Part shown: piece by piece, positions 16,690 to 26,539 of the stretch
How the letters are laid out: each line of letters starts with the position of its first letter
Position numbering within the stretch: position 1 is the first letter of the stretch
DNA from: Persicimonas caeni
GTDB lineage: Bacteria; Myxococcota_A; Bradymonadia; Bradymonadales; Bradymonadaceae
Direction: 5' to 3'
NCBI RefSeq assembly: GCF_006517175.1
Contig: NZ_CP041186.1
Location: 2,073,001 to 2,137,000 of the forward strand
Length of the DNA: 64,000 bases
Position numbers and translations under genes: made by a program
Notes under the pieces: generated by a model
Told to the model about the DNA's origin: nothing
What the model saw: only the letters and a program-made list of their open reading frames with translations
Database searches by the model: none

Positions 16690-17110
16690 GACCCGAGGCC
16701 GGAAAAATTCGACCTAAGCCCCTCCCTTTCCGGCCTCGGGTCGCGCCTCCTCCCAAAAAGTTCCAGATCTTACGGCCCCGGTTGCCGCGGCGACTCACCA
16801 AGGTCGCTCCACGCGCGGCCCTCGGTGCCGCGGCGTCGCGAAAAATTGCAGAAACCGCGACCCGAGGTCATGTAAGCGTCACAAAAAATTGCTCGAAGGC
16901 GTGACCCGAGACCGCGATTCTTGGCGCCGAGCCGCGTCGCACGCGACCCCGGGTCAAAAATTTTCGCGTCCCGCATCTCACGATCCCGACCCTGGGCCGC
17001 ATTTTTCGCGACCTCACCCGCTCACCGCGACACCCCAGCCCACAATTTTTGCAATTTTTCGCCGCGCCGCGGCACCCGAGGCCACACTTTTTGCGACCTC
17101 TGCCGCTCCG
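16690..17110. repeat. Non-coding region of degenerate repeats with spaced A/T runs
   Basis: Part of a 1076-base gap with no gene. It starts with a perfect 16-bp inverted repeat (GACCCGAGGCCGGAAA at 16690-16705, reverse complement at 16727-16742). Then variants of GACCCGAGG and of CGCGAAAAATTGC or its complement recur with runs of five or six A or T at irregular spacing (about 40-80 bases) in otherwise very GC-rich DNA, near 16842, 16885, 16965, 17011, 17045-17060 and 17085. No ORF has convincing codon use. Function is unknown; intrinsic bending or a protein-binding array are possibilities. Confidence 0.55.
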
Positions 17111-17177
17111 ATCATGACCCTTGCCCGTCGCCACGGCCTTCTGGCGGGGGTTGGGCCCCGAAAGACACAAAATGCAC

Positions 17178-17362
17178 GATTCGCAAGGACATCCCTTCCC
17201 CCACGGGGAAGATCCCCAGGGTGTCGGCCTTGCAGGGCCCACACGTCCGCTATTGACGTGGAACTAGCATTGAAGGGCGGACGATTCGCTCCGTTTGCGC
17301 GAGGCGGTGGTCTTGCAGATTAGCCACGTGGCTATGGCCCTTCCGCATCGTCTCGCGCAAAC
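17178..17362. repeat. Fragment of the CCTTCCCC element plus a small palindrome
   Basis: Bases from 17178 (TCGCAAGGACATCCCTTCCC) match the second hairpin half of the element at 49141 and then diverge, so this looks like a truncated, decayed copy. Downstream, GTTTGCGCGAG (17298) and CTCGCGCAAAC (17352) form an 11-bp inverted repeat. The stretch up to 17511 shows nothing else I can name. Confidence 0.5.
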
Positions 17363-17511
17363 GCCTCGAGCAGTTGTCCGACTGACTTCGAACAGCTCGA
17401 GACGTCATCCCCTGCCAGACCGACAACCTCGAACCCCTTGCGGGTGATACGGAACTTTTAGCTGCGGGCGAAGGAGGCGACCGAAGGGAGGCGACTGTTG
17501 CCCGTAGCGGT

Positions 17512-17675
17512 GGTCGATCATGAAACCGACCGCAACACGCAAGCAGGGGCGAGGACGCCCCAGGGCGGGCGGGGACGCCCGCGCCCCGGCGGCGGTCGAT
17601 CATGAAACCGACCGCAACACGCAAGCAGGGCCGAGGACGCCCCAGGGCGGGCGGGGACGCCCGCGCCCCGGCGGG
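17512..17675. repeat. Tandem duplication of an 82-bp unit
   Basis: Two copies, 17512-17593 and 17594-17675, nearly identical. Each begins GGTCGATCATGAAACCGACC and contains the direct-repeat-like GGGCGGGCGGGGACGCCCGC. The second copy ends about 20 bases before the stop codon of the following minus-strand lipoprotein gene. Confidence 0.85.
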
Positions 17676-17693
17676 CGTCGATCTGCGGCGACC

Positions 17694-18281
17694 TCAGGCG
17701 TCGTCGGCAACGCAGACGCCTCCATTTTCGCCGACATCGAGGTCGCACGTTTCAGAATCCACGCATTCGGCGTCGCTCTCGCAGGCGAACCCGCACTCGC
17801 CGGTATCCATGTTGCACCGCTCGTCGGCGGCGCAGTCGAAGTTGGCGATGCAGGTGGGCTCGTCGGGCTGCTCCTGGTAGTCCAGCTCGAAGTCATGGGA
17901 GCAGAGGGGACCGGAAGCGCAGGAGACGTCGATCGTGACGGAGGCGTCTTCCAGTCCGGCCGCCGTAGCTTGGGCGGTCGTCGTGTAAGTGGCCACGCAT
18001 CCGTCGGAGAGGTCTCTCTGGGTCGTCGTCTCGAGCGGGCCGCACGCCTCGCCTTCCTCGATGGTCATATCTGTGATGCCGTCCAAGACTTCCTCGAGCG
18101 TCTCTTCGCTACAGTCTCCAGACTGGCCCGTATTGCGTACCGCGTACTCTCCGGCGGGCACTTCGCAGGTCGAGGCGCCCTCGCTGTTGTTGTCGTCTTG
18201 GGACCACTCGCCACAACCTGCCAGCAGGAGCGTGAGTGTGGTGAAGCTGATGGCGACGATGGTCATCATTCGATGCGTCAT
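17694..18281 (-). CDS. Cys-rich small lipoprotein
   Basis: A 195-residue exported protein with signal peptide and lipobox LLAGC (Cys23). The mature part is acidic with 18 or so cysteines. The C-terminal third has a pattern FDCAADERCNMDTGECG then ACESDAECVDSETC, the small Cys-rich repeat often found in lipoproteins of myxobacteria-like organisms and also seen in the proteins at 5589, 37366, 37683 and 39003. No function is known. The gene is divergent from the first giant kinase with a 419-base gap between them. Confidence 0.8.
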   Translation of the reverse strand: MTHRMMTIVAISFTTLTLLLAGCGEWSQDDNNSEGASTCEVPAGEYAVRNTGQSGDCSEETLEEVLDGITDMTIEEGEACGPLETTTQRDLSDGCVATYTTTAQATAAGLEDASVTIDVSCASGPLCSHDFELDYQEQPDEPTCIANFDCAADERCNMDTGECGFACESDAECVDSETCDLDVGENGGVCVADDA

Positions 18282-18700
18282 TAATGTCCCCCTGGTTGGG
18301 TTGTGGGTGGTGGCGCCTGCGGCGCGGTCGTGAGTCGTGTGCGACCGTAGCGAGATGCGAGGTGCGGTTCAAATCTGTGGGGCCTGCTGCAAGGCGTACA
18401 TCTCGAGTCCTTTCCTCCTAAAGTTGCGTTTTTTCCTCGAACGCGTGACACTGCCCGCGCCGCATCACAACTCGTCGCATCTAAGAGATGGATTCAATAC
18501 TGTTTTGAGGCACTGACAAAATGAAATTGTCGAGGCCAAGGCGAAAAGCGCAGGCGATGCCGGAGGCTATCGTCGAGCATTTTCAACGTAGGCATCGGCG
18601 ATTTCACGAAGTCAGGGACCAAATAAGGTATTGAAACCAGCTCTAAGTAGTGTTCACGCGGGCGGTGTTTCCGTTCGCGCATAGTTATTCGGGGTGTCGA
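18282..18700. other. Divergent intergenic region, no confident gene
   Basis: 419 bases between the divergent lipoprotein and kinase genes. It holds a 37-codon plus-strand ORF (18521-18634, starting MKLSRPRRKAQAMPEAIVE) that I cannot relate to anything and that may be a gene remnant or chance. I could not pick a convincing promoter for the kinase. Confidence 0.4.
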
Positions 18701-21700
18701 ATGACGGGGCAGATTCGCGACTACGACCTTCTCGCCAAGCTCTACGGCAGCGCGCGGACGGTCGTCTACAGGGCTCGCAAGGTCGACGGGGGGCCAACAT
18801 ATATTCTCAAGGTGCTGAGCGAGAGCCACCCGACGCCGCGTGCGTTGGTGCGCTACCGCCACGAGTTCGACATCACCCGTGCGCTCGACGGTGATGGGAT
18901 CATCGAGGTGTATGGGCTCGAGAAGCACCTTCGCGGGTTGGTGATGGTGCTCGAGGATATCGGCGGGGAGTCGCTGGCGCAGACGTTGCGGCGGCGGCAA
19001 TTCGAGCTCGAGGAGTTCTTGGAGGTGGCGATTGCGGTGACCGAGGCGCTCGGGCAGGTCCACGCGCAGGGGGTCATCCACAAGGATATCAACCCGGCCA
19101 ATATCGTCTGGAACGAGACGACCGGGCAGGTCAAGCTCATCGACTTTGGCATCGCCACGTCGCTGGCGCGCGAGTGGCCCAGCGGGGACGACCCGAACGA
19201 GTCGCACGGCACGCTCGCCTACATGTCGCCCGAGCAGACCGGGCGCACCAGCCGGCCGCTCGACTACCGTACTGATTTCTACTCGCTGGGGGCGACGTTC
19301 TACGAGATGCTCACCGGCCAGCGGCCGTGTGACGGCGAGGACGAGCTGGCGGTGTTTCACTGCCACCTGGCGCAGGTGCCGCGGCCGCCGCACGAGCTTC
19401 GCCTGGCGGTGCCCAGGGCGGTGTCCGACATCGTGCTCCGCCTGCTCGCCAAGCCCGCCGAGGAGCGCTACCAGAGCGCGCACGGGCTGCGCTGCGACCT
19501 GCAGCGTTGCCTCGACGCGCTGCGGGCGCGCGGGGCGGTCGAGCCGTTCGAGCTCGGCGAGCACGACGTGCGGGCGACTCTGCAGGTGTCGCAGAAGCTG
19601 TACGGGCGCAGCGGCGAGCTGGCTCGGCTGCTCGAGGCGCTCGAGGATGCGGCCGCTGGGGCGCGCAAGCTCGTGTTGCTCACCGGCCCCGGCGGGGTGG
19701 GCAAGTCGGCGCTGGTGCGCGAGACGCAGACCGCCATGCTCGGCCGGCGCGTGCGGCTGGCGGCGAGCAAATTCGACCAGAACAAGCGTGACGTGCCGCA
19801 CTCGGGGTGTGCCCAGGCGCTCGAGGCGCTCATCTCGCAGATTCTGGGGTTGCCGGCCGACGAGGTCGAACGCTGGCGCGCGCGGGCTGAAGAGGCGCTC
19901 GAGAGCAACGGGGCGCTGCTCGCCGAGATCGCCCCCGACATCGAGGCGCTGCTCGGGCCGCAACCCGAGCTCCCGCCGATGACGCCCGAGGAGGCGCGCC
20001 ACCGGCTCGGCCGGGCGGTGAGCCGGTTTCTGGCGCTCTTCGCCGAGCCGGAGCGCCCGCTCACCCTCTTCTTCGACGACCTTCAGTGGGCCGACGCCGC
20101 CTCGCTCGAGCTCATCGCCACGCTGCTCGGCCACGACGAGCTCGACCATCTGCTCATCATCGGGGCGTATCGCGCCGCCGAGATCGCCCCGACCCATCCG
20201 CTGCAGGCGACCTTGTTGCAGCTCGAGGAGCGCACCGTCGAGGTCGAGTCGATCCCGGTCGAGCCGCTCAGTTGCGAGCACGTGCAAGCCCTGGTCGCCG
20301 ACACCCTGCAGGCCGAGCCGGCCGCGGTCGACACGCTCGCCCGGCTCATCCACGAGAAGACCTCCGGCAACCCCTACTTCGTCAATCGGTTCATCGAGGA
20401 CCTGTACGCGCGCGACCTGCTCTGGTTCGACGCACGAGCCGGCAAGTGGTGCTGGAGCGACGAGGCGATCGAGCAGGCCGCGCTGACCGACAACGTCGTC
20501 GAGCTGCTCATCGAGCGGCTGCGCACGCTGCCCGAGCCGACGTGCGAGGCGCTCCAGATGGCCGCCCTGCTCGGTCGCCAGTTCCACCTCGGCGAACTCG
20601 CCGACGCCTGCGACAGCTCCGATGAGGCGCTCTACAAGGACCTGCTTCCCGCCGTGGAGAGCGGCATCGTACGGACGAACTCACGCCCCGAACTCAGCGA
20701 CGTGAGCGATGACGAGGCCCCGCTGGTCGTCCGCCGGCTCGGCTTTCCGCACGACCGCGTCCAGGAGGCCGCCGCGCAACTGCTCTCCGCGGAGGACCGG
20801 CCGCAGGCGGAGTTGAAGGTGGGGCGGATTCTGCACGAGCGTATGCGCCAGGAAGAGGGAGAGGCGCTGCTCTTCGACGTGGTGGGCCACCTCGACGCGG
20901 CTCGCCAGATCATCGACGAGGAGACCGAGCGGCTCGACTTGGCTCGGCTGAACGTGCGGGCGGCGCGTCGGGCGATGGGCTCGCTGGCCTTCACGGCGGC
21001 GAGTCACTACCTGGAGGCGGCACACGAGCTACTGCCCGACGCCATCTGGCAGGTCGACGCTCCCCTGGCGATGGACGTGCTGAGGCTTCGCGGCGAGACG
21101 GAGAGCCAGCTCGGCCACTTCGAGCTGGCCGAGGAGCTGCTCGAGCGCGCCCTCGAGCACACCGACGATCCGGTCGAGCGCGCCAAGCTTCACACCTTGC
21201 TGGTGCGCCAATACGCCAACCGCGCCCAACTGGCGGAGGCGCTCGACACCGTCGTCGAGTGCTTGACGGAATTGGGGGTCGACTTTCCGGTCGACGAGCT
21301 CGACATCGCGATGGGCGACCAGTTCTCGCGGGTCCAGGCCCGGCTGGGCGGCGAGTCGATCGCCACGCTCACCGAGCGGCCGCACATCGACCACCCCGCC
21401 TACGAGGCGGCGCTGCATATCCTGGGGGCGTTCCACCCGGCGGCGGGCATCCTCGACCAGCGCTTGCTCCTGCTCGACGGGCTCAAGGCGATCGAGCTGA
21501 GCCTCGAGATCGGCGTGCGCCCCGAGACCGTGCTCGGCCTGGCGGTCTACGGGCTGGTCTTGGTGCGCTACGGACGCTTCGAGGAAGCCTACCAGGCCGG
21601 AGCGCTCTCCCTGGAGCTGGCCGCGCGCTTCGACGAGGAGTTCCTGGCCGCCCACGCGGGCATGCTGCAGGGGGGGATGGTCGCCCATTGGGCCCGTCCC

Positions 21701-24217
21701 CTCGACGAGTCCATCGCGGTGCTCGTGCGCGCCCAGCGGGACGGGTTGCGCTCGGGCAACCTTCAATTTGCCGGATTCGCCGCCGTCCATCGCGTCTACC
21801 AGCAGTTCTGCCGAGGCAAGAACCTCGTCGACCTCGCCGAACAGATCGAAAGCGCGCTCGAGCTCGCCGAGCGCACCAACAACACCATCGCCCTCGACCA
21901 GGTCACGACCACTCGTCGGCTGACGCGGCACCTGCGTGGGGAGACCGACGATGACGACTTCGTCGAGGGTCGCACCGACGAGTGGGCCGCCGACCTGCTC
22001 GAGCGCTACCGCTCCCGCGACAACGACGCCGTGGTGACGAGCATGGCGGGCGCGCGCGGCATCTTGCATCTGCACTACGGCCGGCCTCACAAGGCCCTCG
22101 ATGACCTCGAACGAGTCCAGAGCAATCTGACGGCGCTGCTCGACACCATCGACGTGAGCCGCGACACGTTTTATGTGGCGATGGCCCACGCGGCGTGTGC
22201 GCAAGGGGCGTCGGCTGGTCAAGGACAGAAAGACAAGCGTCAGGAGCACCTGGAGAGTCTCGTCGAGCTGCGCGAGCGCATCGCGTTTTGGTGCGAGGCG
22301 TGTCGCGAGAATTTCGAACACCAGCTCGAGCTGGTCGACGCCGAGATCGCCTGGCTGCACGGCGAATTATTCGACGCGCTCGATCACTTCGACCACGCCG
22401 TGGAGTTGGCGCGCCAGCGCGGGTTCACCGAGATGGAGGCGCTCGCCTACGAGCGCGCCGCCGAGCTGTGGCTGTCGCGCGACAAGGCGCGCTTTGCGCG
22501 CACCTACATCAAAGAGGCGATCTACGCGTACCGGCTGTGGGGCGCGACGCGCAAAGTCGAGTGGCTCGAGGCGCGCCACGCCGAGCTGTTGGCGTCAGTC
22601 GAGGCCGACTTGGCCGATTCACCGAGCGGGTCGGGCGGCGCCGAGCTCGACATCACCAGCGTATTTCGCGCCTCCGAGTCGATCGCGCGGCGCATCGAGG
22701 TCGACGAGCTGTTGACGACCTTGATGCAGGTGACCGCCGCCAACGCCGGCGCCCAGCGCGGGGCGTTCTTCTTGGTGGAGCCCCGAGGCGTGTTGCTGGC
22801 CGTCGAGGGCGAGGCGGGCGCCAAGCCCCGGCTGGTCGCCCCGCCCCAGAAGCTCGGCCACTGGAAGGGCGGCGCCCGCTCGGTGGTGCGCTACGTCGCG
22901 CGCACCGGCGAGCCGGTCGTCCTGGCGCGGGCGACCGACGACGAGCGCTTTCAAAACGACCGCTACGTGCGCGAGCACCAGCTGCGCTCGGTGCTGTGCA
23001 TGCCCGTCGAGGAGGCAGGCGAGCTTCGCGGCGTGCTCTACCTGGAGAATAACCTGAGCGACGCTGCCTTCACCGAAAACCGGCTGCGCGTGCTCAATAT
23101 CCTGGCCGGCCACATCGCCGTGTCGCTGAGCAAGGCGCAGCTCTACGAGACGGTGCACGAGGAGAAGGAGCGATTCCGCCAGCTCGCCGAGAATATCCAC
23201 GAGGTGTTGTGGCTGATGGACTGGCCGTCGCGACAAATCGTGTACGTCAGCCCCGCCTACTCGCATACCTGGGGCCGCCCCTTGCCCAACCTTCCCATCG
23301 GGCTCGACCGGTGGGTCGAGGCGGTGGTGCCCGACGACCGCGACCACGTCCGCGACGCGCTCGACCACAAGCTCGACGTGGGCGACTACGACATCATCTA
23401 CGAGATCGAGCGGCCCTCGGGCGCGCGGCGCTGGATTCGCGAGCGTGGCTTTCCCATCCGGCGCGAGGATGGCCAGACCATCCGCATCGCCGGCATCGCC
23501 GAGGACATCACCCGCCAGCACGAAGTCGAGAAGATGAAAGACGAGTTCATCTCGATCGTCAGCCACGAGCTGCGCACGCCGCTGACGCCCATCAAGGGGA
23601 TCTTCGAGATCTTGGGGCGCGACGAGAAGTTTGCCGGCGACGTGGCCACCGAGCGCATGATCGAGCTGGGCCTGCGCAACAGCAACCGGTTGCTCAAGCT
23701 CATCGACGACCTGCTCGACATCCAGAAGCTGTCGCTGTCGACCATCCACTTCGACAACGAGCTCGTCGACGTGGCCGCGGTGGTCTCCGAGGCGCTGCAG
23801 ATCAACGAGCCTCTGGGCGACTCCAAGAATATCGACTTCGTGCTCGACGTCGACGAGCCCCACCTGGAGGTCCACGCCGACCGCGAGCGGCTCATGCAGG
23901 TGTTCACCAACCTGCTGTCGAACGCGGTCAAGTTCTCCGAGCCCTCCCAACGCGTCGAGATGCACATCGCGCGGGTCGACGACCACGCCCGGGTCAGCGT
24001 GACCGACCATGGCACGGGCATCCCCGAGGAGGCCCAGGAGCGCGTCTTCCAGAAATTCGTGCAGGCCGACTCGTCGATGACTCGCAAGCACGGCGGCACC
24101 GGGTTGGGCCTGGCGATCTCGCAGGCGATCGTCGAGCGGTTGGGCGGGCGCATCTACTTCGAGAGCGAGGTCGACGAGGGGACCACGTTCTTCGTGGAAT
24201 TGCCGCTAGTGGGGTGA
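18701..24217 (+). CDS. Trifunctional Ser/Thr kinase-ATPase-histidine kinase, paralogue 1
   Basis: A 1838-residue cytosolic signalling protein. Domains in order: protein kinase (1-270; lysine in YILKVL, catalytic loop VIHKDINPANIV, LIDFG, GTLAYMSPEQTGR); AAA/STAND-type ATPase (P-loop GPGGVGKS at 329, Walker B LFFDDLQWAD near 455); a long helical TPR-like region (about 650-1300); GAF (about 1325-1480); PAS (1487-1610); HisKA with SHELRTP (His near 1621); HATPase (NLLSNAVKFS, HGGTGLGLAIS). The family is known from cyanobacteria and myxobacteria. HKD instead of HRD is typical for it. The ATG at 18701 is chosen because homology starts there. It is paralogous to the protein at 26540 and has no adjacent receiver. 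Confidence 0.93.
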   Translation: MTGQIRDYDLLAKLYGSARTVVYRARKVDGGPTYILKVLSESHPTPRALVRYRHEFDITRALDGDGIIEVYGLEKHLRGLVMVLEDIGGESLAQTLRRRQFELEEFLEVAIAVTEALGQVHAQGVIHKDINPANIVWNETTGQVKLIDFGIATSLAREWPSGDDPNESHGTLAYMSPEQTGRTSRPLDYRTDFYSLGATFYEMLTGQRPCDGEDELAVFHCHLAQVPRPPHELRLAVPRAVSDIVLRLLAKPAEERYQSAHGLRCDLQRCLDALRARGAVEPFELGEHDVRATLQVSQKLYGRSGELARLLEALEDAAAGARKLVLLTGPGGVGKSALVRETQTAMLGRRVRLAASKFDQNKRDVPHSGCAQALEALISQILGLPADEVERWRARAEEALESNGALLAEIAPDIEALLGPQPELPPMTPEEARHRLGRAVSRFLALFAEPERPLTLFFDDLQWADAASLELIATLLGHDELDHLLIIGAYRAAEIAPTHPLQATLLQLEERTVEVESIPVEPLSCEHVQALVADTLQAEPAAVDTLARLIHEKTSGNPYFVNRFIEDLYARDLLWFDARAGKWCWSDEAIEQAALTDNVVELLIERLRTLPEPTCEALQMAALLGRQFHLGELADACDSSDEALYKDLLPAVESGIVRTNSRPELSDVSDDEAPLVVRRLGFPHDRVQEAAAQLLSAEDRPQAELKVGRILHERMRQEEGEALLFDVVGHLDAARQIIDEETERLDLARLNVRAARRAMGSLAFTAASHYLEAAHELLPDAIWQVDAPLAMDVLRLRGETESQLGHFELAEELLERALEHTDDPVERAKLHTLLVRQYANRAQLAEALDTVVECLTELGVDFPVDELDIAMGDQFSRVQARLGGESIATLTERPHIDHPAYEAALHILGAFHPAAGILDQRLLLLDGLKAIELSLEIGVRPETVLGLAVYGLVLVRYGRFEEAYQAGALSLELAARFDEEFLAAHAGMLQGGMVAHWARPLDESIAVLVRAQRDGLRSGNLQFAGFAAVHRVYQQFCRGKNLVDLAEQIESALELAERTNNTIALDQVTTTRRLTRHLRGETDDDDFVEGRTDEWAADLLERYRSRDNDAVVTSMAGARGILHLHYGRPHKALDDLERVQSNLTALLDTIDVSRDTFYVAMAHAACAQGASAGQGQKDKRQEHLESLVELRERIAFWCEACRENFEHQLELVDAEIAWLHGELFDALDHFDHAVELARQRGFTEMEALAYERAAELWLSRDKARFARTYIKEAIYAYRLWGATRKVEWLEARHAELLASVEADLADSPSGSGGAELDITSVFRASESIARRIEVDELLTTLMQVTAANAGAQRGAFFLVEPRGVLLAVEGEAGAKPRLVAPPQKLGHWKGGARSVVRYVARTGEPVVLARATDDERFQNDRYVREHQLRSVLCMPVEEAGELRGVLYLENNLSDAAFTENRLRVLNILAGHIAVSLSKAQLYETVHEEKERFRQLAENIHEVLWLMDWPSRQIVYVSPAYSHTWGRPLPNLPIGLDRWVEAVVPDDRDHVRDALDHKLDVGDYDIIYEIERPSGARRWIRERGFPIRREDGQTIRIAGIAEDITRQHEVEKMKDEFISIVSHELRTPLTPIKGIFEILGRDEKFAGDVATERMIELGLRNSNRLLKLIDDLLDIQKLSLSTIHFDNELVDVAAVVSEALQINEPLGDSKNIDFVLDVDEPHLEVHADRERLMQVFTNLLSNAVKFSEPSQRVEMHIARVDDHARVSVTDHGTGIPEEAQERVFQKFVQADSSMTRKHGGTGLGLAISQAIVERLGGRIYFESEVDEGTTFFVELPLVG

Positions 24218-24366
24218 CACCGAGATTCGATTCACCTTCGCCGGTCTAGCACCACCAGCTTCGGCGCTCACTCCTCGACGATGCGCTGCATCGCCTGCGG
24301 GGTTCGCATCCGAATCTGGCGGCGCTATCCTCGCCGACAAGTTGAATCTCACTTCGGTGTCACCCC
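24211..24366. repeat. Palindromic element behind kinase 1
   Basis: GGGGTGACACCGA at 24211 is mirrored by TCGGTGTCACCCC at 24354-24366, and GATTC/GAATC segments extend the ends to about 25 bp with gaps. The left end includes the kinase stop codon (TGA at 24215). Internal sequence also has weak palindromes (CGATGCGCTGCATCG near 24278). It may form a terminator, although no U-run follows. Confidence 0.55.
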
Positions 24367-24444
24367 ACTGGCGTAGATCCCCCATGTTGCTTTAATCATA
24401 CACCCTCGCACCTAGCTTCGATCGGGGACAACCAACCTCCAACG

Positions 24445-25476
24445 GTGAGCTCGGCCATGGAGACCATCGACCTGTATCGGCAGTTGTCGCGAGCCCGTGC
24501 CTTCGAGCTCGCCCTCGCCTCATTGTGGCAAGCAGGACTTATCTCGGGGGAGATGCACCTGGGCACCGGTGAGGAGGCCGTCGACGTAGGCGTGGCGGCG
24601 CATCTGGAGCCGGGGGCCGACGCGGTGGCGCTCGACCATCGGCCCACGCCGGTGCTCGTGGCGTTGGGGGCCGACCTTCGCAAGATCTTACTCGAAGTGA
24701 TGGGCCACAAAGAGGGGCTGGGCGGCGGACAAGGCGGCCACATGCACCTGTTCGACCGCGAGCGCATGGCCGCGAGTTCCGGCATCGTGGGGGCGGCGGG
24801 GCCGGCGGCGTGCGGATTTGCGCTGGCGGCGCGCCAACTCCGACCGGGGCGCGTGGCGGTGGGCTTCTTCGGCGAGGGCGCGGCCAACCAGGGGATGCTG
24901 CTCGAGTCGCTCAATCTGGCGGCGGCCTGGTCGTTGCCGGTGGTGTTCGTGTGCAAGGACAACGAGTGGTCGATCACCACGCGCACTCAGCGAGTCACCG
25001 GGGGCAACCTGGCCGAGCGAGCCGCCGGGTTCGGGATGCGCAGCTACAAGGTCGACGGGCTCGACGTCGAGGCGATGCACGAGGCGGCCGGCGACGCGGT
25101 CGCCCACGCTCGCAAGGGGCGCGGGCCGTCGTTCGTGCTGGCGCGCTGCTCGCGGCTCGACGGCCACTTTTTGGGCGACTCTCTGGTTCGCACGGCCGCG
25201 CATCCCATCAGCGAGGGCAAGGAGCAGGTCGCCAAGATCGCCTCGGGCATGCTGTCGCGCGGCGGCGCGCTGGGCGATCGCGTGGGCGGAGTGCTGCGCT
25301 TGCTCGACAGCATGCGCCGGCTTCGGCGCCAGAAGCGCGATACGGCCAACGACCCGCTGGTGCGCGCGCGCCGCAAGCTCGCGCTGCGTCGCGAGGAGGT
25401 CGCCGCCATCGACGCCGAGGCGCACGACGAGATCGAAGGGGCGGTCGAGGCCGCGCTCGGGGAGGTCCAACGATGA
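24445..25476 (+). CDS. 2-oxoacid dehydrogenase E1 component, alpha subunit
   Basis: Thiamine-diphosphate-dependent E1 alpha of the pyruvate/acetoin/branched-chain dehydrogenase family, 343 residues. The TPP/Mg motif is visible as FFGEGAANQGMLLESLNLAA (GEG replaces the usual GDG) with DNEWSIT at its end. Other family stretches are SGEMHLGTGEEAVDVGVA and GGGQGGHMHLF. The start may be the GTG at 24445 or the ATG at 24457; neither has a clear Shine-Dalgarno. The stop overlaps the beta-subunit start (ATGA), so the two are coupled. No E2 or E3 gene is nearby, so the substrate cannot be told from context. Confidence 0.88.
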   Translation: MSSAMETIDLYRQLSRARAFELALASLWQAGLISGEMHLGTGEEAVDVGVAAHLEPGADAVALDHRPTPVLVALGADLRKILLEVMGHKEGLGGGQGGHMHLFDRERMAASSGIVGAAGPAACGFALAARQLRPGRVAVGFFGEGAANQGMLLESLNLAAAWSLPVVFVCKDNEWSITTRTQRVTGGNLAERAAGFGMRSYKVDGLDVEAMHEAAGDAVAHARKGRGPSFVLARCSRLDGHFLGDSLVRTAAHPISEGKEQVAKIASGMLSRGGALGDRVGGVLRLLDSMRRLRRQKRDTANDPLVRARRKLALRREEVAAIDAEAHDEIEGAVEAALGEVQR

Positions 25477-26495
25477 GTATTGTCACCCAAGAGTTGACTT
25501 ACGACGAAGCGATCGACGCCGCCATCGACGGCGCAATGGCCAGAGACGAGCGCGTGGTGGTCATGGGCGAAGACATCCACACGCTGCGCTCGGGGCTGTA
25601 CGCGCGCTACGGCGAGGGGCGGGTGATGCCCACGCCCATCAGCGAGGCGGCGTTCGTGGGCGCGGGCGTCGCCGCGGCCATGGCGGGCCTGCGCCCCATC
25701 GTGGAGTTGATGATGGCCGACTTCGCCGGGGTCGCCATGGACGCCATCTTGAACCATATGGCCAAGGTCGAGACGTTCTCGGGCGGCGCCTGGCGCTGCC
25801 CGATGGTGCTGCGCATGGGCACCGGCGGGGGCTACGGCGACGCCGGCCAGCACCAACAGGCGCTGTGGGGCATGCTCGGAGGCATCCCGGGCCTCGACGT
25901 GGTCGTGCCGTCGACGCCGGCCGACGCCTTCGGGCTGATGCGCACCGCCATCTTGCAGCCCACCCCGGTCGTCTTCATGGAGCACAAATTGCTGTCGGCC
26001 AGTTGGCTCGAGTTTCTGGGCCGCGGCGGGCGACAGACCGTCTCGTTCGACGTGCCCACCGCCGGCGCGCGCGGCGAGGTCGACGTCGAGGCCGACCCGA
26101 CGCCCATCGGCGAGGCGGCCGTGCGCCGGCGCGGCGACGACCTGACGATGGTTTCGCTGGGCGTGGGCGTGCACCGCGCCATCGAGGCGAGCGAGCGCCT
26201 CGCCGATGACGGGGTCTCGTGCGAGGTCATCGACCTGCGCAGCGTGCGCCCGCTCGACCGCCCCACGGTAGCCGAGTCGGTCCAAAAGACCGGCCGGCTC
26301 CTCGTCGTCGACGAGGATTACGAGCAGTTCGGCCTCTCCGGCGAACTCGCCGCGCTGGTGCTCGAGGCGGGGCTTACGCCCCGTTATGCCCGCGTGTGCG
26401 TGCGCCAGACGCTCCCGTTTTCCGCCGAGCTCGAGCGCCAGGCGCTCCCTAACGTCACCCGCATTATCGAGGTCGGTACGCAGTTGATGCATTGA
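25473..26495 (+). CDS. 2-oxoacid dehydrogenase E1 component, beta subunit
   Basis: E1 beta (340 residues), partner of the preceding gene, with which it forms the alpha2beta2 decarboxylase. Typical stretches are VVVMGEDIHTLRSGLYARYG, PISEAAFVGAGVAAAMAGLR, GYGDAGQHQQALWGM, PSTPADAFGLM, and the transketolase C-terminal part with EVIDLRSVRPLDRPTV. GGAG lies 7 bases before the ATG at 25473. A second giant kinase gene starts 44 bases after its stop, with a good ribosome site and no terminator between, so co-transcription with that kinase is likely. Confidence 0.9.
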   Translation: MSIVTQELTYDEAIDAAIDGAMARDERVVVMGEDIHTLRSGLYARYGEGRVMPTPISEAAFVGAGVAAAMAGLRPIVELMMADFAGVAMDAILNHMAKVETFSGGAWRCPMVLRMGTGGGYGDAGQHQQALWGMLGGIPGLDVVVPSTPADAFGLMRTAILQPTPVVFMEHKLLSASWLEFLGRGGRQTVSFDVPTAGARGEVDVEADPTPIGEAAVRRRGDDLTMVSLGVGVHRAIEASERLADDGVSCEVIDLRSVRPLDRPTVAESVQKTGRLLVVDEDYEQFGLSGELAALVLEAGLTPRYARVCVRQTLPFSAELERQALPNVTRIIEVGTQLMH

Positions 26496-26539
26496 ACCCC
26501 GCGCGCCAACAAGCGCGACTCTCACAAGCAAGAGGACCC

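Noticed and set aside
18521-18634. Small gene of 37 codons before kinase 1
   Set aside because: No recognised motif, no ribosome site and a length expected by chance; reported only as content of the gap.
24240-24360. tRNA-like sequence (GGGTTCGCATCCGAATC near 24299)
   Set aside because: No matching acceptor stem, D-arm or anticodon arm can be drawn; the similarity comes from a local palindrome.
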